Below are positions 28,932 to 38,249 of a DNA stretch of 64,000 bases, piece after piece. The stretch is taken from NCBI RefSeq assembly GCF_008065375.1, contig NZ_VJYI01000007.1:372001-436000 (forward strand), in the 5' to 3' direction. Within the stretch, counting starts at the first letter, position 1, and the number at the start of each line of letters is the position of its first letter. The notes below the pieces were generated by a model, which was not told where the DNA came from, ran no database searches, and was given only the letters and a program-made list of their open reading frames with translations. The translations under genes were made by a program, and so were the position numbers. The DNA is from Nonomuraea sp. SYSU D8015. GTDB taxonomy: Bacteria > Actinomycetota > Actinomycetes > Streptosporangiales > Streptosporangiaceae.

Positions 28932-29776
28932 GCGGTCAGGGCGTCGACTGCCAGCCGGGCCGCGTGCTCGACGGTGGCGATGCCGGTCTCCATGTCCGGG
29001 CTGCGTTCCGACAGAACGGCGATCAGCAGCTCGTGCCCTCGTACGCCGAGCCGGCCCACGCTGTTGATCGTCCACAGTCCGTCGTGGACGTCGGCGGGCA
29101 GCCACCCGTTCTTGAGCGCCACGTCGCCGCGCGGAGCCGCCGCGCTGACGCCCCACGCCTGCTCGGGGGCGACGGACGACATGAGGTCCAGCGCGTAGCG
29201 CCGGTAGGGGGCCGACAGCGGGCCCTCCGGGTCGGTGAGCTGCTCCAGGACCTTCACCTGGTCGGAGGGGCGGCTGCGGGTCGCACCCCACGAGAGGCCC
29301 GGCCCCGGGCGCGTGTGTTCGACGCCCAGCCTGCGCAGCGACCTGTCCAGCCCGTGCCGGCCGCCGATGGTCATGTACAGCTCGTGCGCGCAGTCGTTGT
29401 CGCTGGTGCGGATCATCTGCGCGGCCAGCCGGTGCTCGTAGCCGGTGAGCCGCCGCCGCTCATGCTGCTTGGCCAGCAGGAACGCCAGGAGGATGTCCAT
29501 CTTGGCGACGCTGGCCAGCATGAACGGCGTGTGCTCGCGGAAGGAGTATCTGGCGCCGGTCGTCCGGTCGTACACGGCCAGCGCCAGCCGGCCGGGCCGA
29601 TCACGGAGGTACCGTTCCAGTCTCCGGTCGAGAGCGCGCCGGTCGGCCGGGAGCAGCGCGCTCTCCATGACGGGTTTCCGCTGAGGGGCCGCGGCGGCAG
29701 GGGGTGGCGTCACGGTGGACGGGATGGCGCAGCCGGGCGCCGCGGCCACCAAGGCGAGGACGATGAGCCAGCGCAT
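28928..29776 (-). CDS. Lipoprotein-type serine hydrolase, class A beta-lactamase fold
   Basis: 282 residues from the ATG at 29776, which places a clean lipoprotein signal at the start (MRWLIVLALVAAAPGC). A GTG at 29800 would add eight residues. Penicillin-recognising motifs: SVAK (Ser-x-x-Lys), SDN in TSDNDC, and LKNGW in the place of KTG. The general Glu region is not obvious. It could be a beta-lactamase or a D,D-peptidase-like enzyme on the outer face of the membrane. Confidence 0.85.
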   Translation of the reverse strand: MRWLIVLALVAAAPGCAIPSTVTPPPAAAAPQRKPVMESALLPADRRALDRRLERYLRDRPGRLALAVYDRTTGARYSFREHTPFMLASVAKMDILLAFLLAKQHERRRLTGYEHRLAAQMIRTSDNDCAHELYMTIGGRHGLDRSLRRLGVEHTRPGPGLSWGATRSRPSDQVKVLEQLTDPEGPLSAPYRRYALDLMSSVAPEQAWGVSAAAPRGDVALKNGWLPADVHDGLWTINSVGRLGVRGHELLIAVLSERSPDMETGIATVEHAARLAVDALTA

Positions 29777-29844
29777 GTGCCGGAGACTGCCACCCGGCAC
29801 CCCAAAGGGCGGGGGCGCCTCCGGTCAAGCGCAGGCCAGTTTCC

Positions 29845-30339
29845 TCACGCGGCCCTGCTGCGCCTGCGGCGCTGGAACGGGAGGAACCGGTCGGCAAGGT
29901 GCGGACGGGACGGAGTGAGCGTGGGCTCGACCGCGAGGATCCGGTCGAACCTGAACGCCCTGATGGCCCGGCGCATCCTGCACACGCCGACCAGATACCA
30001 GTATTCGCGGTGGACCAGGCACGTCACCGGCTCGACGTCGCGCACGGTGACGGCGCCCCCGGCGTCTCGGTAGTGCAGGCGGATCATGAGGCGGCTGGTG
30101 ATGGCGTCGGCGATGAGCCTGGCCCGGGAGGCGACGTCCATGGGCAGCGGCTCGGTGAGGGTCGTGAGCGTGGTGGCGATGACGTCGTCGTCGAGCTCCA
30201 GGTGCTCGAGTGCGTGCTGCAGGCCGCGGCGCGCGGTGACGGCCTGGGGACCCGACCCGAGGTGGGCGAGGGAGAGTGCGAGGGCGGCGATCTCGGCGGT
30301 CGTCAGCGGGCGAGTATCGTGCTTCACGACTGTCGTCAT
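29845..30339 (-). CDS. WYL-domain protein without a helix-turn-helix
   Basis: 164 residues. The C-terminal half is a WYL domain (IRLHYRDAGGAVTVRDVEPV and VHREYWYLVGVCRMRRAIRAF then RFDRI). The N-terminus is a helical linker of the type seen after the HTH in DeoR-like WYL regulators, but the HTH itself is absent. It may be a ligand-binding partner of another regulator, or a shortened regulator. Confidence 0.82.
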   Translation of the reverse strand: MTTVVKHDTRPLTTAEIAALALSLAHLGSGPQAVTARRGLQHALEHLELDDDVIATTLTTLTEPLPMDVASRARLIADAITSRLMIRLHYRDAGGAVTVRDVEPVTCLVHREYWYLVGVCRMRRAIRAFRFDRILAVEPTLTPSRPHLADRFLPFQRRRRSRAA

Positions 30340-30433
30340 ACCCCAACAATAGGGATGACCACCGACATTTTTCGAAAGTCTGTGCGGCAGGCGAGAACCT
30401 TGTCGCCTGCCGGACAGCGTTCTATGGCCGAGC

Positions 30434-32272
30434 CTAGTGGCCGAGTTGCGACAGGTCGCGTGATGCGCCCGTGGAGGCGGACGTCGTCATGGCGGCGTAC
30501 GCCTGCAGCGCCACGCTCACCGGCCGGTTGCGGTCGCGCGGCCGGTATCTGCCCAGGTCGGCCAGGAGCCGCTCGCGCCGCGCGGCCAGCTCGGCCTCGG
30601 GCACGCGCAGCTCCATCGACCGGTTGGGGATGTCGATGTCGATGATGTCGCCGTCCTCGACCAGCGCGATCGTGCCGCCCTCGGCCGCCTCGGGTGAGGC
30701 GTGGCCGATCGACAGCCCGGAGGTGCCGCCGGAGAAGCGTCCGTCCGTGACCAGCGCGCACACCTTGCCCAGGCCCTTGCCCTTGAGGAACGAGGTCGGG
30801 TAGAGCATCTCCTGCATGCCGGGGCCGCCCTTGGGGCCCTCGTAGCGGATGACCACCACGTCGCCGGCCTTGACCTTGCCGCCGAGGATGCCCTCGACCG
30901 CCTGCTCCTGCGACTCGAACACCACCGCCGGCCCGCTGAACGTCCAGATCGACTCGTCGACCCCGGCCGTCTTCACGACCGCGCCGTCCCGCGAGATGTT
31001 GCCGTAGAGCACCGCCAGGCCGCCGTCCACGGTGTAGGCGTGCTCGAGGTCGCGGATGCACCCGGCCGCGCGGTCGAGGTCGAGGTCGTCCCAGTGGTTG
31101 TCCTGCGAGTATGCCTTGACCGTGCGCACGTTGCCGGGCGCCGCGTGCCACAGCTCCACGGCCTCGGGCTTGGCCGACGGTGACTTCACGTCCCAGGCGG
31201 CCAGCATGTCGGCGACGGAGCCGCCGTTCACGGTGGGCACGTCGCGGTGCAACAGCCCGGCCCGGTCGAGCTCGCCCAGGATGGCCGGGATGCCGCCGGC
31301 GCGGTGGACGTCCTCGATGTGGTATTTGTTCGTGGCGGGGGCGACCTTGCACAGGCACGGCACCCGCAGCGAGATCTCGTTGATCTCCTTGAGCCCGAAG
31401 TCGACGCCTGCCTCGCGGGCCGCGGCCAGGATGTGCAGGATCGTGTTGGTCGAGCCGCCCATCGCCACGTCGAGCGTCATGGCGTTCTCGAACGCCTCGC
31501 GGGTCGCGATCGAGCGCGGCAGCACGGACTCGTCGTCGTCCTCGTAGTAGCGGCGGGTGATCTCCACCAGCTGCCGGCCCGCGTCCTCGAACAGCTTCTT
31601 TCGCGCCTTGTGCGTGGCCAGGATCGTGCCGTTGCCCGGCAGCGCCAGGCCGATGGCCTCGGCCAGGCAGTTCATGGAGTTGGCGGTGAACATGCCGGAG
31701 CAGGAGCCGCAGGTCGGGCAGGCGCTCTCCTCCATCTCCAGCAGCTCGGCGTCGGAGACCGAGTCGTCGGCGGAGGCGATCATCGGGTCGATGAGGTCGA
31801 GCTTCTTGCCGGGCGTCTTGCCGGCCTCCATGGGCCCGCCGGAGACGAAGATCGTCGGAATGTTGAGCCTGAACGCCGCCAGCAGCATGCCCGGCGTGAT
31901 CTTGTCGCAGTTGGAGACGCAGATCAACGCGTCCGCGCAGTGCGCCTCGACCATGTATTCCACGGCGTCGGCGATCAGCTCGCGCGACGGCAGCGAGTAG
32001 AGCATGCCGCCGTGGCCCATGGCGATGCCGTCGTCCACGGCGATCGTGTTGAACTCGCGGGGAATCGCCCCCGCCTCTCTGATGGCGGCCGAGACGACGT
32101 CGCCGACCTCGCGGAGATGCACGTGCCCCGGCACGAACTGGGTGAAGCTGTTGGCCACCGCGATGATGGGCTTGCCGAAGTCGCTCCCGGCTACGCCGGT
32201 CGCCCGGAGCAGGGCCCGGGCACCAGCCATATTCCTGCCGTGGGTGACCGTACGTGACCTGAGGGCGGGCAT
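30434..32272 (-). CDS. ilvD: Dihydroxy-acid dehydratase
   Basis: 612 residues. Catalyses the dehydration step in valine, isoleucine and pantothenate synthesis and carries an Fe-S cluster. Signatures: CVSNCDKITPGML, CPTCGSCSGMFTANSMNCL and KGPGM-type EGPKGGPGMQEML. Full length. A perfect 9-bp inverted repeat sits 60 bp upstream in its leader. Confidence 0.97.
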   Translation of the reverse strand: MPALRSRTVTHGRNMAGARALLRATGVAGSDFGKPIIAVANSFTQFVPGHVHLREVGDVVSAAIREAGAIPREFNTIAVDDGIAMGHGGMLYSLPSRELIADAVEYMVEAHCADALICVSNCDKITPGMLLAAFRLNIPTIFVSGGPMEAGKTPGKKLDLIDPMIASADDSVSDAELLEMEESACPTCGSCSGMFTANSMNCLAEAIGLALPGNGTILATHKARKKLFEDAGRQLVEITRRYYEDDDESVLPRSIATREAFENAMTLDVAMGGSTNTILHILAAAREAGVDFGLKEINEISLRVPCLCKVAPATNKYHIEDVHRAGGIPAILGELDRAGLLHRDVPTVNGGSVADMLAAWDVKSPSAKPEAVELWHAAPGNVRTVKAYSQDNHWDDLDLDRAAGCIRDLEHAYTVDGGLAVLYGNISRDGAVVKTAGVDESIWTFSGPAVVFESQEQAVEGILGGKVKAGDVVVIRYEGPKGGPGMQEMLYPTSFLKGKGLGKVCALVTDGRFSGGTSGLSIGHASPEAAEGGTIALVEDGDIIDIDIPNRSMELRVPEAELAARRERLLADLGRYRPRDRNRPVSVALQAYAAMTTSASTGASRDLSQLGH

Positions 32273-32332
32273 TGCGCTTCTCCCATCGCTAGCAAGTCTT
32301 CACATGTTACGACCACTGCCCGGCAACTGAGA

Positions 32333-32357
32333 CAACCGTCCACGCATCGGACGGTTG
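32333..32357. promoter_or_regulatory. Inverted repeat upstream of ilvD
   Basis: CAACCGTCC (32333-32341) and GGACGGTTG (32349-32357) are perfect complements around 7 nt. It lies between the divergent ilvD and receptor genes, 60 bp from both starts. Could be an operator for either gene or an attenuator stem in the ilvD leader. Confidence 0.5.
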
Positions 32358-32417
32358 GTTACCGTTTCGTGCCGTAATCGAGGCCGTCGCCGGGTGTGCT
32401 CATGTTAGAGAGATCAG

Positions 32418-35078
32418 ATGAGCCACGGGGCAGTGATGCTCGACGATCCCGCCAGGGTCGGCAACTTCATCCACACGATAGACCGCCTGTGCCGCCGCCC
32501 GGCCAGAGGCGAAGGAGTGCAGGACTCGCCGCACGCGGCCAAGCAGCACACCGGCCGCCGGGGCATCCCGCTGGTCGAGCTGAGCGAGGCTGGCGACTGG
32601 CCGGCCATTCTGGCGCCGCAGGGGAGGGCGGCCACTCACGTGATCTCCCCGGGCATACCCCGGGCCCACCCGGACATCCAGCCGGGCGAGGGGGTCCCGG
32701 AGATCCTCTCGCGGATCGTGACCGCCCTGCGCGGCAGCAGACTCCGCTTCCCGCGCTACCAGCTCACCGCCCGCATCGTCGAAGGGCTCGCCGAGGCCCA
32801 TGGCAAGGAGGACCAGGCCCGCCGCGTCCTGCGCGAGGCCGACCGCAACTGGGGGTGGGGCGTCGACGCGGCGGACCGGGGCGCGGACCATGTGCCGTTC
32901 CCCGTGAACGTGCTGCTCAAGCTGTTACCGGGCTTCCTGCACGACCTGCGGCTCAGTGGGCGCGTGCCGTGGCTGAGCGGGCGTTTCCGCTGGCTGCGCC
33001 GCGCCCTGTCACAGGACGACCCCCAGGCGCCCGGCGTGGCGGCGTTGCTGGCCGGCCTCGACCCGGCCGACGGGGAACGCCTGTCCCGGCTGCTGCTGTC
33101 GGCGTTCATGGACGACCTGAGCGCGCAGTACCGGCGCTCGCCGCTGCACGTACGCGGGGCGAGCCATGTGTTCTACCCGTTGCTGCTGCTCAACGAGCAC
33201 GCGAGCGCCCTGGTGGACCTCGTCGAGGAGCGGCGCGCGGAGCTCGACAGGTTCGACCCGGTCGTGGTGGTCTCGTACACGCCTGACGCCGTGCTGCTGG
33301 AGGACGACGAGGAGCCGCTGTGGCGGCTGATCCGCTGGCGCAGGGAACTGGTCACGGCCGACGACGCCGCCGCCTGGCGGCAGGTGATCCGGACGCCGCT
33401 CACGATCTCCGCGCCGCCCGTGCCCGCCGACCTCGCCAGGTACGACGTCGCGGACCCCACCTGGGTCCCGCCCGCCCGCGTGGCGCCGTGGTGGTCGTCG
33501 TGGACCGCGATCGCGCTGTTCTGGATGGTCCTGGCGGGCGCCGTCGGCGCGTACGCCGGCCAGACCGCCGCCTGGCACCGCAGCGCCTGCGCCACCGGCC
33601 TGTGGACGCCGTGGACCGAGAGCGGCAGGCAGCTGGCCGGCACGGAATGCGTCGGCGTGGCCGAGCCCGACTACCTGTTCACGCCGGGCAACGCCGAGAT
33701 CGAGAAGGTCCAGGCGGTGCTCCAGCAGGAGAACGGGCGGGCCGCCCGGCTGCACGAGGAGGACGGCCGGCGGCCGTACGTGACCATCGTCTACCTCGCC
33801 GCGCTCACCACGACCGACCGGGACGCCCTCGCGGCCTCCCGTGAGGGCCTGGCCGGGGTCGCGATCGCGCAGAAGCGCCAGAACGCCTCCAGCGGCGCCA
33901 GCGAGCCCCTGGTCCGCATCCTGCTCGCCAACGCCGGCGGCCGCATGCAGCACGGCTCGCGGATCGCCAGGCTGCTGCTGCGTTACCGCGACGAGGAGGC
34001 GCCCATCGTGGGCGTGGTCGGCCTCGACCAGAGCCGCCAGGAGACCGTGGCCGCCATCCAGGAGCTCGGCAAGGCGGGGCTGCCGATGGTCGCCTCCACG
34101 CTGTCGGCCGACCGGCTGGTGAACGAGTCGCCGTTCTACTTCCAGGTCGCGCCGCAGAACTCCAGGCAGGCCTGGATGGCCGCGGCCTTCGCGGACTCGC
34201 TGGTCAAGAAGGGGGAGGTGAAGCGGCGGGCGGCCCGGGTCTACTACTCGCACGACGTGACCGACTACTACTCCTCCAACCTGCACGATCGGGTGGTCGC
34301 GCGGCTGAAGGAACGCGGCTTCGCGGTCGAGGGCCACCGGTTCACGCCGATCGGCGCCGCCAAGCCGGGCCCGGCCGACCGCAGCGACGACGCCTACGCC
34401 GGGGAGCCGCGTGACGCGGGGGTGTCGGCCTGCGGGTTCGACGGGCTGGTGTACTTCGCCGGGCGCGGCATCCCCGACTTCGCCGAGTTCATCAAGGGGA
34501 TCGCCGACAAGTGCGCGGGCGCGCCGCCGGTCGTCCTCGGCGGCGACGACGTCACCAGGTACGCCGCCGACGTGCGGCTCAGGTCCGCCGTCACCCGGGT
34601 CGGGTACTACTACGAGTCGTTCGCCGCCGCGCCCAACCGGTGCGACGAGCCGCAGCGGCACGACTTCTACACCGACCTGTTCGCCACGTTCCCGTTCGAG
34701 TGCGAGGAGCCCGGCCCGGGCCGCACGCTGGACGGGCACGCGGCGCTCTCGTACGACGCCACCGAGACGATGATCACGGCCATCCGGCGGCTCGGCAAGG
34801 AGAGCCACTCCGTGCCGGTGAACTCCTACACCGTCTGGCGCCAGCTCGGCACCCTCTACGCGCCCGGGCAGAGCGGGCACGCCATCGAGGGCGCCACGGG
34901 GGCGCTGGACTTCGGCTCGGAGTCGCCCCGGCAGTACCCGGTGGACAAGGCCGTGCTGATCCTGCACGCCAAGGGCGCCGAGCGGCCCACGCAGATCGGG
35001 GCGTGCGGCAACATCACGGCGGCCGACCGCAAGGAGTTCTTTCCCTGGTGCGACTCGATCCCGGAGATCTACCGCTAG
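32418..35078 (+). CDS. Membrane-anchored ABC-type (LivJ-like) receptor protein
   Basis: 886 residues. Residues 1-359 are cytoplasmic, helical and not recognised. One membrane helix follows at about 360-381 (SSWTAIALFWMVLAGAVGAY). Residues 385-886 form a large extracellular domain of the type I periplasmic-binding fold related to branched-chain amino acid receptors (IVGVVGLDQSRQETVAAIQE, GLPMVASTLSADRLV, YYSHDVTDYYSSNLHDRVV, GFDGLVYFAGRG). No transporter genes adjoin it. The layout suggests a sensor or tethered receptor rather than a transport component. The ligand is unknown. Confidence 0.75.
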   Translation: MSHGAVMLDDPARVGNFIHTIDRLCRRPARGEGVQDSPHAAKQHTGRRGIPLVELSEAGDWPAILAPQGRAATHVISPGIPRAHPDIQPGEGVPEILSRIVTALRGSRLRFPRYQLTARIVEGLAEAHGKEDQARRVLREADRNWGWGVDAADRGADHVPFPVNVLLKLLPGFLHDLRLSGRVPWLSGRFRWLRRALSQDDPQAPGVAALLAGLDPADGERLSRLLLSAFMDDLSAQYRRSPLHVRGASHVFYPLLLLNEHASALVDLVEERRAELDRFDPVVVVSYTPDAVLLEDDEEPLWRLIRWRRELVTADDAAAWRQVIRTPLTISAPPVPADLARYDVADPTWVPPARVAPWWSSWTAIALFWMVLAGAVGAYAGQTAAWHRSACATGLWTPWTESGRQLAGTECVGVAEPDYLFTPGNAEIEKVQAVLQQENGRAARLHEEDGRRPYVTIVYLAALTTTDRDALAASREGLAGVAIAQKRQNASSGASEPLVRILLANAGGRMQHGSRIARLLLRYRDEEAPIVGVVGLDQSRQETVAAIQELGKAGLPMVASTLSADRLVNESPFYFQVAPQNSRQAWMAAAFADSLVKKGEVKRRAARVYYSHDVTDYYSSNLHDRVVARLKERGFAVEGHRFTPIGAAKPGPADRSDDAYAGEPRDAGVSACGFDGLVYFAGRGIPDFAEFIKGIADKCAGAPPVVLGGDDVTRYAADVRLRSAVTRVGYYYESFAAAPNRCDEPQRHDFYTDLFATFPFECEEPGPGRTLDGHAALSYDATETMITAIRRLGKESHSVPVNSYTVWRQLGTLYAPGQSGHAIEGATGALDFGSESPRQYPVDKAVLILHAKGAERPTQIGACGNITAADRKEFFPWCDSIPEIYR

Positions 35079-35104
35079 GCCCGTCCTCCCCGCACGGATC
35101 CCCA

Positions 35105-35340
35105 CTGCCCGAAAGGCTCCCGATTTCCCGCGACTCTCCCGAAAGGACCTCTACCTCACCGCCACCGGAAGGACCTCCGCCTCACCGCCTCTTGCCCGAA
35201 TGAACTCCGGCATCGCCGGTCTTCGCCCGAAGGGACACCGACTTCCGCGCCCTTCTCCCGAAGCGGCTGCGGCTTCCGGGCCCTTCCCCCGAAGGGGATC
35301 CCGGCTTCCCGGCCCTTCCCCCGGAAAAGGGCCTCGCTGA
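35105..35340. repeat. Degenerate tandem repeat, about 8 units of 28-32 bp
   Basis: Units begin near 35105, 35134, 35163, 35191, 35221, 35252, 35283 and 35315. The best-kept ones (35221-35314) share CTTCNCCCGAAG-type starts and GGCTTCC(C/G)GGCC-type ends with periods of 31, 31 and 32 bp. Each good unit carries a small CTTC/GAAG dyad. The whole fills the 293-bp gap between the receptor and the thioesterase genes. No open frame runs through it with coding character. Confidence 0.75.
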
Positions 35341-35371
35341 AAGAGCGGGCGGTCGCGGTGACGTGCGGGGG

Positions 35372-36181
35372 TCAGGCGGGCAGCCGTACGGCGGCCAGCT
35401 GGGTCGCCTGGGCCACCAGACGGCCCTTGGCGTCCCAGACGTGCGCCACCTCGTCCATCCGCTCCCCGCCGACGTCCGTGGCCGACAGGCGCACCCTGAC
35501 CGGCCCCGGCGCGGGGAGCCTGCGGACGTACGCCGTCAGCTGGATGGTGGGCACCCAGCCCGGCACGCCCAGGTCGTACGAGACCGGCGGCACCGGATCG
35601 AGCGCCACCAGCAGGCTCAGGGGGTCCCAGTCGGAGCCGTCGGCCAGCCGCTGCCACGACGCGATGACGCCGCGCCCGGACGGGTTGCCGAACACGAAGG
35701 CCAGGTGGGCCGGGTCGATGCGCTCCTCGACCACGTCCATCAGCGGCACGACGAAGCCTGCGCCGGGCGCGTCGGCCGGGGCCAGGACGCAGTCCTGCTC
35801 CGGCGGCAGCTCGACCGGCTCGCTCGCCGTCCACCAGGGGTCGGAGTCGTCCAGGAGGCCCAGTGTGACGTGCGCCTCCACCCGCGTCCGGCCCTCCTGC
35901 ACCAGCGCGGTCCTGACCTGGGCCACGCTCCTGCCCACCCGGAGCGTCTCGACGCGCGCGACGGCGTCGCCGGGCTCGGGCGGCTCGATGAAGGAGGCGC
36001 TGACGGCGGTCACGTGCGGGTGGCCGTTGCCCCCGGCGCTCGCGCAGGCCGCGCGGCCGAGCACGGCCAGCAGGTAGCCGCCGTGCAACCGGGTCCCGAC
36101 GCTCCACTGGGCGTCGAGCACGGCGGCGTACTCGCCGTCACCCTGCGCGACTAATGCGGTCGCTTCCTGAAAAGTCCCCAT
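35372..36181 (-). CDS. Acyl-CoA thioesterase, TesB-like double hotdog
   Basis: 269 residues with two hotdog halves (HGGYLLAVLGRAACASAGGN and VTAVSASFIEPPEPGD in the first; WVPTIQLTAYVRRLPAPGPV and DEVAHVWDAKGRLVAQATQL in the second), as in 4HBT_3/TesB-type enzymes. Divergent from a TetR gene which likely regulates it. Acyl chain preference is unknown. Confidence 0.88.
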   Translation of the reverse strand: MGTFQEATALVAQGDGEYAAVLDAQWSVGTRLHGGYLLAVLGRAACASAGGNGHPHVTAVSASFIEPPEPGDAVARVETLRVGRSVAQVRTALVQEGRTRVEAHVTLGLLDDSDPWWTASEPVELPPEQDCVLAPADAPGAGFVVPLMDVVEERIDPAHLAFVFGNPSGRGVIASWQRLADGSDWDPLSLLVALDPVPPVSYDLGVPGWVPTIQLTAYVRRLPAPGPVRVRLSATDVGGERMDEVAHVWDAKGRLVAQATQLAAVRLPA

Positions 36182-36190
36182 TTGATCAGA

Positions 36191-36217
36191 TTGACAGCGT
36201 TAACCTGACGACGTCAA
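36191..36217. promoter_or_regulatory. Dyad between thioesterase and TetR genes
   Basis: TTGAC (36191-36195) and GTCAA (36213-36217) form a dyad with a GTTAAC core near its middle (36199-36204), in the 46-bp gap between the divergent starts. TTGACA could also act as the -35 box of the TetR gene. A probable TetR operator. Confidence 0.45.
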
Positions 36218-36227
36218 TGTGAGATCC

Positions 36228-36908
36228 ATGACCACCACCAGACGCGTGCGCGCCAGGCGAGGCGAAGGGCCGCTGCTGCGGGAGGAGATCCTGCGCGCCG
36301 CCGAGGACCTGCTGGCGGAGTCGGGCACCGAGGACGCGCTCACGCTGCGCGCCGTGGCCGAGCGCGCCGGGGTGACCACGCCCTCGGTCTACCTCCACTT
36401 CGCCGACAAGGAGGCGCTCGTCGAGGCGGTCTGCATGCGCGTGTGGGACGAGCTCGGGCGGCTCTTCAGCGAGAACCTCGGCGGCGACCCGCTCCTCGCC
36501 CTGGGCAGGTGCGGGCGCGCCTACGCCCGCTTCGCCCTCGACCACCCGGTGCAGTACAGGGTGCTGATGATGCGGCCGTCGGTCGCGCCCGGAGTGCCGC
36601 CCGCCGCCGCCGCGTGCTTCCGCCACATGGTGAACGCGGTCTCGGCCTGCGTGGAGACCCGTATGCTCGAGGGCGACCCGGAGGAGCTGGCGCTCGGCCT
36701 CTGGTCGGCCGTGCACGGCTGCGTCTCTCTGCTCATCGCCCAGCCGTCGTTCCCGTGGCCGCGCGACAGGGAAGCGCTGATCGACCAGATCGTACGGGTC
36801 GCCGGCTTCGGCACCGCGGTGTACTCACGGCTGCCGCGCAGCCTGCCGGCGAGCGCGGACCTGGTGGCCGCGCTCGACGACTTCGGCGAACGGCTGAGGG
36901 CGGGTTAG
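36228..36908 (+). CDS. TetR-family regulator
   Basis: 226 residues from the ATG at 36228; an in-frame GTG at 36219 is possible. Helix-turn-helix: DALTLRAVAERAGVTTPSVY then LHFADKEALVEAV. The C-terminal domain has the TetR_C_33-like pattern (HPVQYRVLMMRPSVAPG, LWSAVHGCVSLLIA). Divergent from the TesB-like thioesterase gene, its likely target. Confidence 0.9.
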   Translation: MTTTRRVRARRGEGPLLREEILRAAEDLLAESGTEDALTLRAVAERAGVTTPSVYLHFADKEALVEAVCMRVWDELGRLFSENLGGDPLLALGRCGRAYARFALDHPVQYRVLMMRPSVAPGVPPAAAACFRHMVNAVSACVETRMLEGDPEELALGLWSAVHGCVSLLIAQPSFPWPRDREALIDQIVRVAGFGTAVYSRLPRSLPASADLVAALDDFGERLRAG

Positions 36909-36918
36909 CGGCCGGCGG

Positions 36919-37755
36919 TCAGTCCTCGCCGTACCGGGCGGGGAGCACCTGGGCCGCGATGTCGTAGATCCGGTCGATCTCGGCGTCGGTCAGCGCCCGC
37001 TCCCGCTTGGTGATCCACTTGCGGGCACGATCGCCCTGGTAGACATCCACGCCCCGGATCGTCATGATCTTCCACGGCACCGGTGGCCCATAGATGGCGA
37101 GCGACGGCACCACCGGGACCTCGCGGCCGAACGACTTGGTGATCAGCTCGCTGGCCTTCGACGCCTCGAGCTTGGCGTGGTTGAGGCGGTCTTTCTGGTC
37201 GAACGGGCCGTGGAAGAGCTTCTTGCCCATCTGCACGCGGACCGGGAGCCGCTTGTCCCACTTCTCGGAGTCGACCGCGTAGACGCCCGTCGGGCCCACC
37301 ACCAGATGGTCGATCTGGTGCTCGGTGTCGGGGATCGCCCTGGCGTGGAGCGTGCGGTAGCCGCTGCGCTCCAGCTTGCGCAGCTGCGCCTCCGTGCGCC
37401 GCTCTGCCACGGACGAACGCCGCCACGCGGGCACGGACGAGTTGGAACGCGCGCGATAGACCGCCTCGACGATGGCCGCGATCACGCCCGCGGTCACGCC
37501 GACCCGCCAGTCGCCCACGAGGAAGCCCACCGCCAAGGCCACGCCGGCGGCCAGCAGCAGGCGGTTGCGCAGGCGACGATAACGCGGTTGTTGCAGCAGG
37601 CTGCGCACGGACGCGCGCTCTACCGGCGCGTACGTGGAGGTGGGCGCCGATGGCTTCGCGGCGGCGGTCTGCTCACTCTCTGGCCTGTCGCTCACCCAGA
37701 TGGGTGACGCGTTGTGACCGTCTTCTCGCTGGTTGTCGGAGTCCACGTAACTCAC
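36919..37755 (-). CDS. NERD-domain membrane protein
   Basis: 278 residues. A low-complexity N-terminus is followed by two membrane stretches (NRLLLAAGVALAVGFLVGDW and RVGVTAGVIAAIVEAVY). A NERD (nuclease-related) domain follows: TLHARAIPDTEHQIDHLVVG, PTGVYAVDSEKW and KASELITKSFG. The nuclease-like residues (D in QIDH, DSEKW) are kept. Convergent with the TetR gene, with 10 bp between the stops. Role unknown. Confidence 0.85.
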   Translation of the reverse strand: MSYVDSDNQREDGHNASPIWVSDRPESEQTAAAKPSAPTSTYAPVERASVRSLLQQPRYRRLRNRLLLAAGVALAVGFLVGDWRVGVTAGVIAAIVEAVYRARSNSSVPAWRRSSVAERRTEAQLRKLERSGYRTLHARAIPDTEHQIDHLVVGPTGVYAVDSEKWDKRLPVRVQMGKKLFHGPFDQKDRLNHAKLEASKASELITKSFGREVPVVPSLAIYGPPVPWKIMTIRGVDVYQGDRARKWITKRERALTDAEIDRIYDIAAQVLPARYGED

Positions 37756-37948
37756 CGTAGCCCGGGAATCTGAGTGATTCCTAGTGTTGCCCTGTCCATA
37801 GTTTTATGGCTCAGCTCACCGTGTTCTACGCCCGTTTTCCGGGTATTACTAACGTTCTTCTCTAGAGATGCCGTAGCTTCGTACAAGATCATAACTTGCC
37901 GCCCGCATGGGTCTGGCCGGACCCGCTCACGAGGTTTACGTTCGTGGT

Positions 37949-38242
37949 GTGGACAGCGCGGCGGAGATTCTGCTCTCACTCTTCGGGATATCCATGGGGC
38001 TGTTCGTGCTGATCAGCCTGCTGGTCATGGTGCCCGGACGCGGTGGCGTGCGGCGGCGGATCGAGTCCGGCCCGGTGTGGTTCGGCGGGCCGTCGGGGAG
38101 CGAACGCGGCGTGAGCACCTCTGAGCTGGTGCTGGCCGAGCGGGTCGCGCACTGGACGTCCGTGCCCGAGGTCGACTGGGTGGCCGCGGCCGAGACGGCG
38201 GAGCCGGGGCGGCACGTCGGCGGCGCGTCGGCCGGATGGTGA
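37949..38242 (+). CDS. Small single-helix membrane protein
   Basis: 97 residues from the GTG at 37949, preceded by ACGAGG; the frame begins at 37907. One membrane helix (ILLSLFGISMGLFVLISLLV) precedes a short cytoplasmic tail with GPVWFGGPSGSERGVSTSEL and WTSVPEVDWVAAAE. It ends 7 bp before the next gene, so they form a pair. Not recognised beyond that. Confidence 0.75.
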   Translation: MDSAAEILLSLFGISMGLFVLISLLVMVPGRGGVRRRIESGPVWFGGPSGSERGVSTSELVLAERVAHWTSVPEVDWVAAAETAEPGRHVGGASAGW

Positions 38243-38249
38243 GGTGACG

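Noticed and set aside
35105..35340. CRISPR-like array
   Set aside because: The units are directly adjacent and degenerate, with no unique spacers and no cas genes nearby.
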